A model generated the notes under the pieces. The model did no database searches, was not told where the DNA came from, and worked only from the letters and a program-made list of their open reading frames with translations. Positions 45,830-57,440 of a stretch of DNA of 64,000 nucleotides are shown piece after piece (within the stretch, counting starts at the first letter, position 1; each line of letters starts with the position of its first letter). The translations under genes were made by a program, and so were the position numbers. Source of the stretch: Hermatobates lingyangjiaoensis (Eukaryota > Arthropoda > Insecta > Hemiptera > Hermatobatidae). The DNA is taken from assembly GCA_026182355.1 (NCBI GenBank), contig JAPFBL010000259.1, positions 142,501 through 206,500 of the forward strand, in the 5' to 3' direction.

Positions 45830-46760
45830 AAATGAAACTTTCGGTAAGGAAAATTAACTAATTCTAGAAAAGCATGAACAAGACTTGGTCTTAGCTTGCC
45901 TCAAAAGCCATACACATCTCTTCTTGACGGCGACTATTCTTGTTTCCCCCAGAGTTCTTCATGTGCTTAATTACGCGAACGAATTAATTAATTAATTATG
46001 CACCCATTAGTTAATTATGCAGAAATGTAATTACATAACAAACTGCTTTTCCTCTAAACATCATCGATTAGTGTAAACTAGTATAAAAAAAAGTTTTAGT
46101 GATAGGTGCAAACTATTACATTTTTATTAAACAAAATTAATTATTTCAATTAATGTGTAAGTCATTTAGAAATATATTAATTTCTTTATTGTTCTAATAA
46201 TATCTGACATAATAATTTTATAAAAAAAAATATGTTTTCTTATATTACTTATAAGTATAAAGGACAGGACTTAATGAGTATCTTTAAAGAACTAAATATT
46301 TATTACGATAAAACAGTTACCAATAAAAAAACCGGTAAAGAAAACCTAGGAACAAAGATTGGTAAACATGGTGATCATGTTTTCTTTCTGCGTGACTTTT
46401 CATGCTATTTGCTATCCGTCCTCAAACCAGTAAACAAAGCTTTACTGAACACTCTTTCTCTTTTGTTTATAACGGCAACTTTATTTTGAACGGAATAGCT
46501 ATAATTTTACTACTATTAATGCTTTTTAAGGAACGCCTAACATTTCTGTTTTCAGAAGTAATCATCAATGATTTTTTTTCTGCAAATGATAAGACTTTAT
46601 TTGTCCGTTAAGAACAAAGAATAGTGGGCATCAGCCAAAACAAATTATGAATAATCTATCTGCGGAAAAATTAATTTAAAGTTGATTAAATTTATAAAAG
46701 GCTTGATTCATAAAATAATTTGGCATTATTTTTTAGCTCCTTCATTTATGTATATATATA
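45830..46760. other. NHS intron with open frames of unknown nature
   Basis: Two overlapping plus-strand frames (46232-46489 and 46402-46611) show no recognised domain. Their base composition is like the surroundings. No gene is claimed. Confidence 0.4.
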
Positions 46761-46767
46761 TATATAT

Positions 46768-46970
46768 AAAGATTTCACATAAACACGTGGAATAACAATC
46801 AATGATTAAACCACAATATGAAATGTGAAAACAAGACTAAGATCTTTCAACCATAACAAGCGGTCTTCGTCAGAGTTGGGTTTTTGACTCTTGACGAAGA
46901 CCGCTTATTAAGGTTGAAAGAACTTAGTCTTGTTTTCCCATTTCATATTGTGGTTTGATCATTGATATAT
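46768..46970. mobile_element. Fold-back element, family A, copy 3
   Basis: Left minus core 46835-46876 and right plus core 46886-46929 with a very short centre (GAGTTGGGTTTTTGACTC). Both carry small changes (right core CTTGACGA). (TA)n on both flanks. Confidence 0.85.
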
Positions 46971-46979
46971 ATATATATA

Positions 46980-48390
46980 TATATATATTGAACAAGAACG
47001 GATTTTATAAATTTAACTAATCCCAAATTTAACTTCATGTGGTTTATTTGTTACAAATTAATAAAAATACAAACTTCTTTTACAAGCTAGTACTTTTTAC
47101 CAAAAAAAAAATGATTGGTAATTTCTTTACTTCATTTCTATTAATCCTTTATTAGTTTCTATTAATTCTTTCATGTGTAACCATTTTTCTTTTATCAAAT
47201 AGTCCCTAAATTTAATGTATCATACTTTAATGAGCACAGGAATGTTTTGTACTTTTTTTTTTAAATAAATATTTCTAAATAATAATAAGATTAGGTTACA
47301 GTTACTGGTAAACTTTGATGTTTTCAAGCAATATTTTTGTTTTTATTGAGTCACTGATTAAATGTAGCTTACAGGCCAGATTGTGTTCATTATATAACAC
47401 TCCTTATAAGTTGTAGCTTATAAGTTGTGCATGAAGCTTGAGCTGGGACAATCTAAAGAACAACAAGGACTGACTGGACGGGCGAGGTAGACATTTTAGA
47501 GGTAAGATATTAAAGACATGATTACCACATTGTTACAACCATCTTGGTTGGAGGTTGAAGTCTCCAATACTCCAATACAGGCATGACCTCCAAAGTATAT
47601 TCTCAACTTGTAGTTATAATGACCATTATAACTCGTAAAGTTTCTGGTGCTTCCTCCGTATGACGGACATTATTACTAATAATTCTAATATTACTAACCT
47701 CAGTGGAACTAACCCAATAACTATATTTATTCTGAACGTTTACCCTAAACACTGCCTAAGTCTACACATACACACACAGTGGACTGAATCCTTAGATATA
47801 TGTATTAGCAACCCATTATTCAATCTTATAAATAAGTTTAATAAAATATTTAAATACTACGAATATAGGAATGGATTGTGTTAGAAAAGAAATATAAAGT
47901 GAGTTGAAACTTAATTAGAATGATTACCGCACAAGTCTCACCCAAAGCTGAGTTAAGCATTAAAAGCATTATTAACACATATGAAAGTTATTTACAAAAA
48001 GCTTAGTTCACAAAAAAACTGTACAGTACCACACACAAAGAATACAAAACTTATATGCCATAGTATATACAAAAAGAACAATATTACAAATAACACCATG
48101 CACGAAAAATTGTACCTCTAAAACATCTAAGCTAAATATAATTTATTTGAAAAACTATTCAAATCTATAACTGATAATTCTATTTGTAAAAAAATCCTTT
48201 GAATTTTACGACTTATATATACAGATACACATTAATGTATTTAAAATTGGTGCGACTCAAAACATGCACACACTACAATATGTGAAACTAACTTCAGGTA
48301 CTTAGTTACAATACCTACACATCTTCTAAATAGACCTAGTATGTCTACTGAAATACTACCAAATATCTGTGTTTTCAAGATTCAAGTGGA
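46980..48390. other. NHS intron, nothing recognised
   Basis: AT-rich intron. The plus-strand frame 47660-47884 has no recognised motif. Confidence 0.45.
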
Positions 48391-48396
48391 TTTTAC

Positions 48397-50039
48397 CTTT
48401 GTAGTTTTGAGCTTTAGTCAAAGCAGAAATGAGACTTGGACTCGCTACGACCCCAGCACCGTATTGCTTTCTCCCAAGTGAATTTGGATTGAAAACTTCT
48501 TGATTTGCCAGCCTATAAGAATCACTTCTTCTGACGGCAAAAGATGATTGTTGCTCTGGTGAAAACTTCAAGTCATCTGAAGGTTGTTTAATACGAACAT
48601 AAGCTCCTCTTGAGACGATTGGCGAGAGTGACCTGGTGGGAGAGCGGGCCCGAACAACGGCTTTGGGAGAGGAAATCGATTGAGGAATAGCAGCCATGAT
48701 AGTGGTAGGGGGAGGGGAAACAGACTTGCAACTCCGGCTAGGAGACATTCGCTCGTATGAAGATCTAGGGAAAAACTGCTTTTGACTTGATACTTTTGAA
48801 ATAGGTTGGATTTTCGTATCAATTAGTTTGACTTCTTTTTCACTACAGCAAACACTTTGGTTTGTTGCGACGTTTGTCGCTTGTACGTTTTTCTGAGATG
48901 TTTGACTTTGCACGGGTTTGACGTTCGTCACTCTTGGAGAAGCAGCGCTTGACTGGGTTATAACACAAGGGCCAGGCTCAAACGTGCCTGTCGTGTGGAC
49001 AGCTTTCTTTCTTTTGAGGCTGTCCGAGGCGTATATGACTCGTCCTTCTGAGTCAAGCGTCACTCTCGCACCTTGCCGTCGCCTCTCCAACGAATCTTTG
49101 TTAGGTAGATCATTCAAAGAAACATATTCAGATGGTTTTTCTACTGGTTTAACAGGCGGTACAAGTGTTGTAACTGATTTCACTTCTGCTATAGTGACGT
49201 ATTCTCCAGCATCGACAGTTTTATGAAATTGTTTTAAGCTGACTTCATCGTCGCTCTGTGGAGGAGTTATGACACACATGGAAGGGATGCGGCTAGAGTT
49301 GATGGTGGTCTTGACCCTGATCCTCTCCACTCTGTCAACCCCTTCCAGGTCAGAACACTCGGACATTTCCATGTCGATGGAAGGACTGGCTGCAGAATCC
49401 ACCGGACTGCTGCAAGTGTTATGCCCCGAGTCAGGGGAATCTCCGCACTTCTCCGGAGTCCCTCTGTCGTTATGAATATCCACCGTTATCATCTTTTTAC
49501 CATCGTCATTGTGTTTAGAAAGATTTTCTTTAGTGAGAATATTAAGTTGTTTGATTTCATCAAATGTTATCAGTTTCATATCTTGGTTTTTATCTAGTTT
49601 GAGACTGTGAGTCATCTGTTTATCAACAGCAGGTCGAGATCTCTCTGGAAAGGTTTTGTTACCAGAGAGCTGAGAACCAGATCTTTTGGGAGGAGGAGGG
49701 GCAGTTCCTAATAAAGTGGTGCACACAGTGCCTGCTGAACTCGCTGTAGTCGAAGTAGACCCTCGTCCAAACAGCTCATACTCTGAGTCTGCAGTAAGAG
49801 CGGTTTGACTAAGAGCTGAAGTGGACTGCATAGCTGGAGAGGGTTCTTCCTCTCTCAACGGCTTCAATCCACTATCTAGATGGAAAGACGTATAGTAGCC
49901 TTCAGTGTCACAAGAGTACATAGAACCGGTTTCAAAGTCATCAGGCGTAAGGGTGCTTTCGCTGGTCACCGAAGAGGAAGTGGATACCATGAGTGGACGA
50001 CGGTGCTTCGCACACACGCTACCGCTGCTTATACTCGAC
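48397..50039 (-). CDS. NHS: NHS / GUK-holder family gene, large central exon
   Basis: The minus-strand exon of 1643 bases starts after TTTTGCAG, completing an Arg codon, and reads SSISSGSVCAKHRRPLMVST. The hallmark GSMYSCDTEGYYTSFHLDSG lies about 45 residues in; this DTEGYYTS(F/M)H block is characteristic of NHS, NHSL1/2 and Drosophila GUK-holder. A proline run TAPPPPKRSGSQLSG is a likely SH3 or EVH1 ligand. The rest is long, Ser/Pro-rich and disordered, ending RRSDSYRLANQ...ALTKAQNYK. The donor is ACAAAG|GTAAAA; the further residues up to a stop at 48356 are intron read-through. NHS proteins bind the WAVE/SCAR machinery and regulate actin and epithelial or synaptic morphology; GUK-holder binds Dlg and Scribble. 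Confidence 0.93.
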
Positions 50040-50212
50040 CTGCAAAACAAACAACTCTCATCATGGTCATATCCATATAATCATGTTGACTTCAACTCAA
50101 AAAATAGTATATCTCAAGTAATATATAACATGCATTTTGTCATTACCACAGAGGTTAGTATCATTAATATTAAAATCATAGTAATCCGTCTTACCTCGTA
50201 CCCTGCTGCTGA

Positions 50213-50257
50213 AGTTCTTAGACCGGTTTCGGGCGTCACCCATCTTCAACAAGAACT
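50213..50257 (-). ncRNA. Hammerhead-ribozyme-like motif, family G (minus)
   Basis: Mirror of the plus copy: stem I AGTTCTTG with TAAGAACT, core TTGAAGA, stem II GGG/CCC, GAA, ACCGGT, C. Confidence 0.65.
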
Positions 50258-50297
50258 GATCAACTCAGTTGAAGTTGATCAGTCAATTTAGTTGATC

Positions 50298-50342
50298 AGT
50301 TCTTGTTGAAGATGGGTGACGCCCGAAACCGGTCTAAGAACT
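50298..50342 (+). ncRNA. Hammerhead-ribozyme-like motif, family G (plus)
   Basis: AGTTCTTG (50298-50305), core TTGAAGA (50306-50312; C3 replaced by T), stem II GGG-TGACG-CCC, GAA (50325-50327), palindrome ACCGGT (50328-50333), C, TAAGAACT (50335-50342). The first and last segments pair over eight positions (one G-T), the best stem I in the window. Confidence 0.68.
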
Positions 50343-50489
50343 TCAGCAGCAGGGTACGAGGTAAGACGGATTACTATGATTTTAATATTAATAATATATA
50401 ACACTTTAGCGAACTTAATATGACATCTATACTTTTTTTAAAGTATGAATAACTAAAAAATATTTCTAAAAAAAATAACTAAAAAATGA

Positions 50490-50670
50490 TTCGCGCTCAG
50501 TTCTTCGATGTGGGGAGATCTCTCTCACTTCGTCCTCTCTTCTAGTCTACTCCTGATGACGAACAACAGTTCGAAATATTGAATTCTGTAAGTGTTCTTT
50601 TTATTCTTTTTTCTTTATCGTGCTTTGTGTCATTTAAAGTTTTATAGTCCTTGTGGACCGTTTCTTATAT
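50490..50670 (+). mobile_element. Penelope-type terminal repeat, family B, copy 2
   Basis: Nearly identical over 150 bases to 6195-6350. Core CTGATGA (50553-50559), GAAC-AACA-GTTC, GAA, ATAT. Unlike copy 1 the GAAA is intact. Confidence 0.75.
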
Positions 50671-50699
50671 TTAGTAACTAAAAAATACATCAGAGGAAA

Positions 50700-51440
50700 T
50701 CTGACAACACACGTTCATTCTCTACAGTTTTTACTAGAACTGCTTTCCTCTGTGACAACATCTAAACTTGTAAACCTTAAAAGCAGTAAAATTGACGTTT
50801 TGCCACTAGTTGACATTTTGACATTCACCCGTTAGTAATGCAGATGATCGTAATAAGCGAGTTTTATTTTAATATTGCTTTTCCCATTATAAGATCTGAT
50901 AATGTTGCATTGATTTACAGTAATTCCATTTGTAAAATTAAGAACTAAGATTATAAACAGTTACCGTTTACCACTCCTGCACTCTATCGCTTTCAGCTAT
51001 AGTATTGTTTTAGAAGTGGAAAGTTTGGATCATTGTTTACTCCGCACAAATGTTAAGTTATAGGAGACGAAATAAGCTCATCGTATCAGATTAGTAGTGA
51101 TTATTAAAAATTTTCTTTTTTTTTTAAAGAATTCATGCAAATAACCGTAAATTAATACATAGGCTGATAACTATTAGTATGAATTATTTTGTTGTATTTA
51201 CTCTTTTATTTTAACGAATTACGTTTCTATTCAAATTTTACTTACACCCTCGACAATACAGAAATGACACAACACATATATCAGTGTTTAAACAAAATAA
51301 CCAGGGATCTATGAGTTTCCAGGTCCAAATCAAATTTTCAAATTCGATATTTCAGTTTTATGTTCTGTTCTTGCAAACAGAATTATAACAACGTGAAATA
51401 GTAAAACTATAATATTTAAAGGTTTAAAAAAAGTATCAGA
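50700..51440. other. NHS intron, nothing recognised
   Basis: AT-rich intron without recognised features. Confidence 0.45.
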
Positions 51441-51448
51441 ATGAATAC

Positions 51449-51753
51449 AAACATTAAACACATACTTATTTCCAACATACATATATGTAATATTTATACA
51501 TAAAGAGTTCATGTAATTTATACATAAGATTCATAAACTAACTGGAGATACATAAAAAACAGAAAAACACACATTAATTTTGATTTAACAAGAACAGTGT
51601 TATCTCGCATGGTATCCTAGCCTTTGTCCTCCTGATGACGACTCAACCAGAAATTAGTCTCCAAGTATGCAAGTATTAGTTTATGAATCTTATGTGTAAA
51701 TTACACACATAAATTAAAATGTATGTTGGAAATAAGTATGTGTTTTATGTTTG
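51449..51753. mobile_element. Fold-back element with a single family E-like core
   Basis: Arms CACATACTTATTTCCAACAT (51458) and inverse ATGTTGGAAATAAGTATGTG (51722), with inner matching blocks (CATAAGATTCATAAACTAA and inverse). One plus-strand core near 51632: CTGATGACGACTCAACCAGA then AATTAGTCTCC. The left side carries no second core. Confidence 0.75.
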
Positions 51754-51799
51754 TATTCATGCTCATACTTGTTCAATATTGTACAAGCAAACTATAAAA

Positions 51800-53280
51800 T
51801 TTTATATTTGTTATACTATATATATCACATATATATATATATTATACAGTTCGTTTATATATGTTCTATTAAATAAATAGTTGTTTAGAAAAGCAAAAAA
51901 AAATAAACCTCCTTGAAGATAATATTGACTACAAAATTACAATTTTAATTACAAATTATACATAAATTACATAAAAACTTCGTCTTCAAAAAGGTTGTCC
52001 TCTTCATTGTTGCCAGACTCAGTAGGGGATTTCTTACAATATAAAAGGTCAGCTTTGAATCTGTTCAACATTTTCGTTTAAGAAACTAATTCCTTACAGC
52101 ACTATTACAAGTCAATCGAGACAGCTGAAGGCTGTTTCTTGCTTTTGTTTTTATGCAAGTTACTAGAGAGAACATCCTCCAGATATTGCTTATATGTGTT
52201 ATACGGTACGTAAAACCAAACACATCAAGTTAAACACATCTTTATATTATGGTTACTGCATTACTCCCTTCCAAACCTGTTCTGTCCTATGGATAAGAAA
52301 GTGCCTATACATCCTACAGATAGAAAGTATAGATAATTTCATTGATCCAAAAGCATTTGCTGTATAATTCTTGCCTTATATTCGGTTGCTATTGTATGAT
52401 AGTTTCCCTTTGGCATGGTGATGGCTTGAAAAGTAAGTCATATTAAATGGCAAAACTTTAAGTCACAACAGAATACGTACAGTACGAATCAAAACACATA
52501 GATGTTAAGTACCGTAGTTAAGCAGAGTTGTTACACACTAAATATCATTATTCAAATATTTATGCTCAATTTCCATTAAAAAAGCCTAACAAAATTTTGT
52601 AAGTCAAACAATAATAAAAACATCCAATTTTGAGGAATTTGGCGTTAAAAAGCCAATACGACAACCCTGCATTAGAGATAAAAACATTTCGATAAAAAAT
52701 TTGCATATCATTAGACTTTGCCTGAGAACATTTCTCTTTTGCTTTATCTTCTCTTCTGCAGTTTTCCTAATTACGAACTATTGTCTGTAATCAAAAAGTA
52801 GTGTTTTCTACCCTTTTTGGTTTTTGAGTTCAATAAATAAGTTGGGCCATCATTTCAGTTATATCAAACCTCTTTTTAATTGAAATGTTACCTATGATGA
52901 AGAGTGAAGACCACTATGCTGTTGGCTTCATAACAGTAATGTTCCTGCATTAGTAACCTGCAGGGTTTTCCACTCAACTTGAGTGCTTGAGTGTGATAAT
53001 TTCAATTACACGACAAAAGGTTGGTTGTTCTTTTCAGAAAGTGTTTTGATTTCTTCCCATATACCATTTAGCCTTTCGACTATTATATGGAACAAAGCAG
53101 AGCAGGTGGATGTTTTTTACGTGGCGCCCTTTAGCCACGTCGTGATACTCAACAGATTTGCAAATCACATTTGCGATCTTGAATTCCACGGCGCGCCCAA
53201 GGTGGACCTCGCGGAGGCAGGCGTCCACGCTCTTTTGGGAAATTTTTTTTTTTTTTTTTTTTAGTAAAGTATTCGTTATA
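51800..53280. other. NHS intron, nothing named
   Basis: AT-rich with a (TA)n tract near 51815-51845 and a long T-run at 53240-53262 just beyond the donor of the next NHS exon. The 53034-53286 part of the antisense frame is intron. A slightly GC-richer patch lies at 53100-53235. Confidence 0.45.
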
Positions 53281-53286
53281 GTAGAC

Positions 53287-53523
53287 CTGGGGTGATGAGT
53301 TGTGGTAGTGGAGTGACCACTCTCAGAGGAAGCGCTCCAGTTGCCTGAAGACGAGTTGGGGTTGTCGTCCCATTTCCTGGCCGGCGTCGTTCTCAGCTTG
53401 ACGTCGCTCTGACGCAGCTGCCGCAGCCTTCCTAAGCCCCACTCTTTGAGGCTCTCTAGGTGCGATTTCTTCTCCAAGCTTGGCTCTGGAGACGACTTGT
53501 CTACTACTGTCTCTGACGATTCG
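53287..53523 (-). CDS. NHS: NHS / GUK-holder family gene, internal exon
   Basis: Minus strand: acceptor TTGTTGCAG, then ESSETVVDKSSPEPSLEKKS, LESLKEWGLGRLRQLRQSDV, and NSSSGNWSASSESGHSTTTT before the donor CCCAG|GTCTAC. The SSSGNWSASSESGHST block and the KEWGLGRL-type helix are strongly conserved across the NHS family and precede the DTEGYYTS block, as here. Phases 2 on both sides fit the neighbours. Confidence 0.95.
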
Positions 53524-53689
53524 CTGCAACAAAAGTCCACTTTATGTTCGCTTTAAATTATTGTAACAAATGCATGCATCTGACCACTGGGATATAAAAC
53601 CAATGGCATACATAAGAGGAAAGGACAAACTAAAACATAGTTTCGCATAGGCGTTTATGTACTTTGTACTAAAAATTGTACGCTTATTA

Positions 53690-54240
53690 AACATAGAGGG
53701 GGTAGTAATGGAGTGATTAAGCGCCTCTAATAGCCTCTAACACTCAACTCCTACTTCGGCCTTCACGAGGATACCCTGTTAACCTGTTATATGCAGGGAC
53801 AAACGAAAGAGGAGAAGGTGACCCCTGATCACCTTCGTTTCACATCCTTCCTAATACCTAAATCCCCTCCTTTTATTTCAGCCCCAATCTAAGGTGTTAT
53901 GCGATCCGTGCCGAAGGATGAATGATACAGGGGTTACTGTATTATGAACGGAGCCTCAAGGGTACCAGGTGATCCCCTTTAGTAAATAGTCTTACTCCGG
54001 TATGCGGTGCTCTACCGGAGCGGACAAAACACCACCAATAGAGATACAGGGATTTTCCGTTGTATGATACTAAGGAGAAGGTAGTCCGGAGACCATCCTC
54101 CGGAAGCGCTAACTAGTGGGAGCCAACCTTCCACATGTACACCTAAGGACGCAAGGAAGACCGTCCGTCTTATAAGAATACGTCCGTCCATATTTATTGA
54201 AGTTACTTTCTCCCGAAACATAGGGAGTCTGGATGGACAT
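53690..54240. other. GC-richer insert in NHS intron, probably transposon-derived
   Basis: The composition differs sharply from the AT-rich intron and leads directly into a LINE-like C-terminus. Phrases such as CCTACTTCGGCCTTCACGAG show no frame kept open. It is probably part of the same element. Confidence 0.5.
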
Positions 54241-54510
54241 TATCAAAGATGGTTTATGCAGATTCTGCAAAAAAAAGAGGAAGAAACATCGTTGCACCTG
54301 CAGACTGACTGTCGGGTAGCATTGCTGCACAGAGGTAGGTGTTTCAGGACACTCAACAAAACCATAGAAAAACTTTTACCGCTGGACCCAGCAAAAGTGC
54401 TGAGCTTCTGTGAGGCGTTGAAGCTAACTGCTGGGGTACTTTAGTACAGAAGAGGGGAAGTACAATAGTTTTTTTTTAAGACGCAGTGCTATGGTCACCC
54501 TATAATAATA
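54240..54510 (+). pseudogene. LINE 3' end relic: RT C-terminal zinc knuckle and tail
   Basis: The plus-strand reading GLCRFCKKKEEETSLHLQTD then CRVALLHRGRCF resembles the C-x-C ... H-L ... C motif that follows the reverse transcriptase or RNase H in many non-LTR elements. It continues to a stop near 54441, then a short 3' UTR and a TAATAATAATAA tail at 54502, a typical LINE terminus. The upstream RT is not preserved here. Confidence 0.65.
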
Positions 54511-54899
54511 ATAAACATAGAGACATGATGACGGGAATAGTGACATCTTTATACATAAAAAAGTTCAAAGCTAGTTTAAAATGACAGCATCATGTCTGGC
54601 TACAGTGACATGACTTTGCTAGTTGGAGGAACAAATCTAAGATTTCAGTACCTATTACTATCATCTTGTTCAAAATCATTTGTGTCTAAAAATATTATTT
54701 TAGACTGCAACCAGTATCAGAGCTCCACTATTTCTATACAATCGGCTCTAAATCACAAATATATACATTTTACTAGTTCCTAAACATTAGCATTCAGTTT
54801 TAAATATGAACATTTCAATATTAAAAACTAATCAAATTAAATTAATAAGAATTAATGAAAAGTGCAACAGTAACTGATGAACATGGATTCACAAGATTT

Positions 54900-55100
54900 G
54901 ACATAAACACGTGAAATAACAATCAATGATCAAACCACAATATGACATGGGAAAACAAGACTGAGATCTTTCAACCGTAACAAGCGGTATTCGTCCAAAC
55001 TGCTTTGGGTTTTTGACTCTGACGAAGACCGCTTGTTACGGTTGAAAGATCTTAGTATTTTTTTCCCATTTCATATTGTGGTTTGATCATTGATTGTTAA
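54900..55100. mobile_element. Fold-back element, family A, copy 4
   Basis: Arms ACATAAACACGTGAAATAAC and inverse. The plus core 55015-55057 is well kept (last base AGTA for AGTC); the minus core has GGTATTCGTCC and is broken. Confidence 0.82.
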
Positions 55101-55109
55101 ACATACATA

Positions 55110-56130
55110 TAGCCTTGATTCAATAATTTTCAAAAGCGAAATAAATCAACAATTAAAAAAAGAAAATGTTATTTAATACATTAAACACAAAAAATCCAAG
55201 GCCAAAACAAATTGCTTAAAACAATACGTGATTACTTCCCACATTTCAATACAATAGTAACAAAATCACACAACAAAAGTAAATGCAAATATTTAAAATT
55301 ACAAAAAAAAAAAACTAAATGTGTTTAACATTATTAAACAGAAATTAATGCCAGTATTAAAAATTATGAAAAATTATAAAAGTTTTATGACTGATTGTCG
55401 AGTTGTTCACGAATACTAAAGTTGAATGTAGCCCACTCCAGATTTTGTAAAATCTATTTCAATATTTTCTCTAATAACTTCTATAGTGGGCTTTAAATTT
55501 TTGATTACAACCCCTTGAAGACTGATGAGTTATTAATGACATGCTCAATCCATGCACCACGTCTGTCCAAACTCTCAGATATTTCAAGGCCTTACCACTG
55601 AAGATTGTGTGGTTATCTGAAAAACAGACAGCCTGTAACAATAATATACAAATAGAGACTCTGAAGGGGCAAACACTCGTCAGATCAATTATTATATCAA
55701 CAACTCGATATAATTCATTCATTTAACATTATTCTGAAAAAAAAATAATCAAAGTAAATTACACAAAAACTAGTAAAATTTGTTCGGCCTTCCGTATATA
55801 CGTATCATATGTAGCAAGCCCATTATAAGTTAGGCTTTATAATTATTCTTCATAAGTACTCCTATGAAATTAGGCAGAACCTAATTCCTACTATTAAAAG
55901 TTGTTGTAGAACAGACATATTCACATAAACATAGAACATTATTTTATTAAATAAATGGAAGTAATAGATATAATAGATAATAAGTTTCATTCTGTTAATA
56001 AGGATAAGTTAAGACTTTTGGTAAAAATTTGGAAAATTGTTTATTAACTTAATAACAATCTTATAAACGATATGGTTTATATAAATACAATATAAACTAT
56101 AGATCTTACCTCTAAAGTTTAAAATATATG
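55110..56130. other. NHS intron, nothing recognised
   Basis: AT-rich. Two overlapping frames near 55471-55726 on opposite strands show no known domain. Confidence 0.4.
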
Positions 56131-56138
56131 AAGTAAAC

Positions 56139-56612
56139 CAGGGGTGGGCAACCTTTTTGAGAGTGCGTGCCAAAATCAGCCAAGTCTCTGACACAAACTT
56201 TTTCCACGTGCCAACCATTTTTTTTTTTTAAACATATTTCGTATCTCTTAAGAACTTTTTGAACGAAAAAATAAAAAATTACCTCAGGGCAGTAAATCAT
56301 AGTATAAAAAAAAAAACAGAAAAGAAAATTATTTAACCTTCAGAAGTACATTTCAACAGCCTTTAAGCTTTTGTGACTTTAATAGAATACACAACAGATA
56401 AGATTTTCTTGAGACCTTTTTAGCTTCGTAGAGCTTAAACCTCTTCACCATCAGGACGTACATACTCGTATACTGTCATGGCATGAAAGCTTATACCCCA
56501 AGGGAAGTAGGTTTTTTTTGTCTGTGCTAAGGATAACCTGAGCTCTTGCGTGCCAGAAACAAGTCATCGGCGTGATAAGTTTGGCACGAGTGTCAGAGGT
56601 TGCCCACCCCCG
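56139..56612. mobile_element. hAT-type non-autonomous element
   Basis: Left end CAGGGGTGGGCAACC and right end GGTTGCCCACCCCCG are near-perfect inverted termini of the common hAT form. Flanking 8-mers AAGTAAAC (56131-56138) and AACTAAAC (56613-56620) match at seven of eight. Subterminal GCGTGCCA/TGGCACG words also repeat. Confidence 0.92.
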
Positions 56613-57049
56613 AACTAAACAAATAATAGAAGTCTTTCAACAATCAAAAAGTGTTTTATCAACCTACTATAACCACAAATATGTACTACACCGTCTACAC
56701 TGGACTGTAATAAGTCGCTAAATTCCCCATTTTCATAGTTTAATATAAACACTGATTCAATAATTTTTAAAGTACAAAATATAAAATACTAACTGCCCTT
56801 TATTATTTATCAATTTGTAATGATGTGTTTACAAAATTAGTTTACACCTCTGCGTTAGTGCCAGGCAAATTCAATTTGTTGTAGGGCAAACAAATTTATA
56901 TAAACATTTTCATCATAAAACAAAGAAAGAAACATATTTTAAGTAAAGTTAATAAGTTGATTAATAGTTGTAATTCTGTTGGTAAGGATTCAATATTTAC
57001 AATTATTATTGTGGAAAGTGATGTTTGAGCATACAGTAATTATACTTAT

Positions 57050-57250
57050 AATTATTAATATGATACTAGTGTTCTGTTCTAATACGTAGCACTTCGAGGA
57101 TTCATAGCAGCACACCTTTTCTGTAACCCGCTGTGCGTTATAATTATTAATAATGATACTAGTGTTCTGTTCTAATACGTAGCTCTTTCAGGATTCATAG
57201 CAGCACACCTTTCCTGTAGACCCGACTGTGCGTTATAATTGTTATAATTT
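57050..57250. repeat. Tandem duplication of about 93 bp
   Basis: Two copies of a unit with GATACTAGTGTTCTGTTCTA and GGATTCATAGCAGCACACCT start at about 57062 and 57155. Confidence 0.85.
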
Positions 57251-57329
57251 TAAAGGAAAAACAAACATAATATCTTTTTTCCAAACATATAAGTTAAATT
57301 AAGAAAAACGACAGACCATCGCCGCTCTG

Positions 57330-57440
57330 CCTTCCTGCAGGACTCTTCGCCTACTGATGACGACAATGGTTGAAATATAGAAGTGAGTTATTCCTGTGTA
57401 TCTGTGTGCTATCTTCTTTTTAATTGGTTTTTATTTAAAT
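57330..57440 (+). mobile_element. Penelope-type terminal repeat, family D, single copy
   Basis: CTGATGACGACAATGGTTGA, AATATAGAAGTGAG matches one arm of the 18.6-kb fold-back with changes. Confidence 0.65.

Larger units (their letters stand above)
50136..50400. mobile_element. Fold-back element, family G, copy 3
   Basis: A near-perfect 240-bp palindrome; arms GTAATCCGTCTTACCTCGTA and inverse, centre AACTCAGTTGAAGTTGATCAG-like. It lies about 100 bases upstream of the large NHS exon, within the intron. Both cores are intact (see separate entries). A similar TTAGTAT.ATTAATATTAAA phrase borders copies 2 and 3. Confidence 0.92.

Noticed and set aside
46232..46611. Possible small gene in an NHS intron
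   Set aside because: Two overlapping frames without recognised domain, splice signal or codon bias different from the AT-rich background.
49905..50291. 128-residue plus-strand open frame
   Set aside because: It runs antisense across the well-supported NHS exon and then into a fold-back element.
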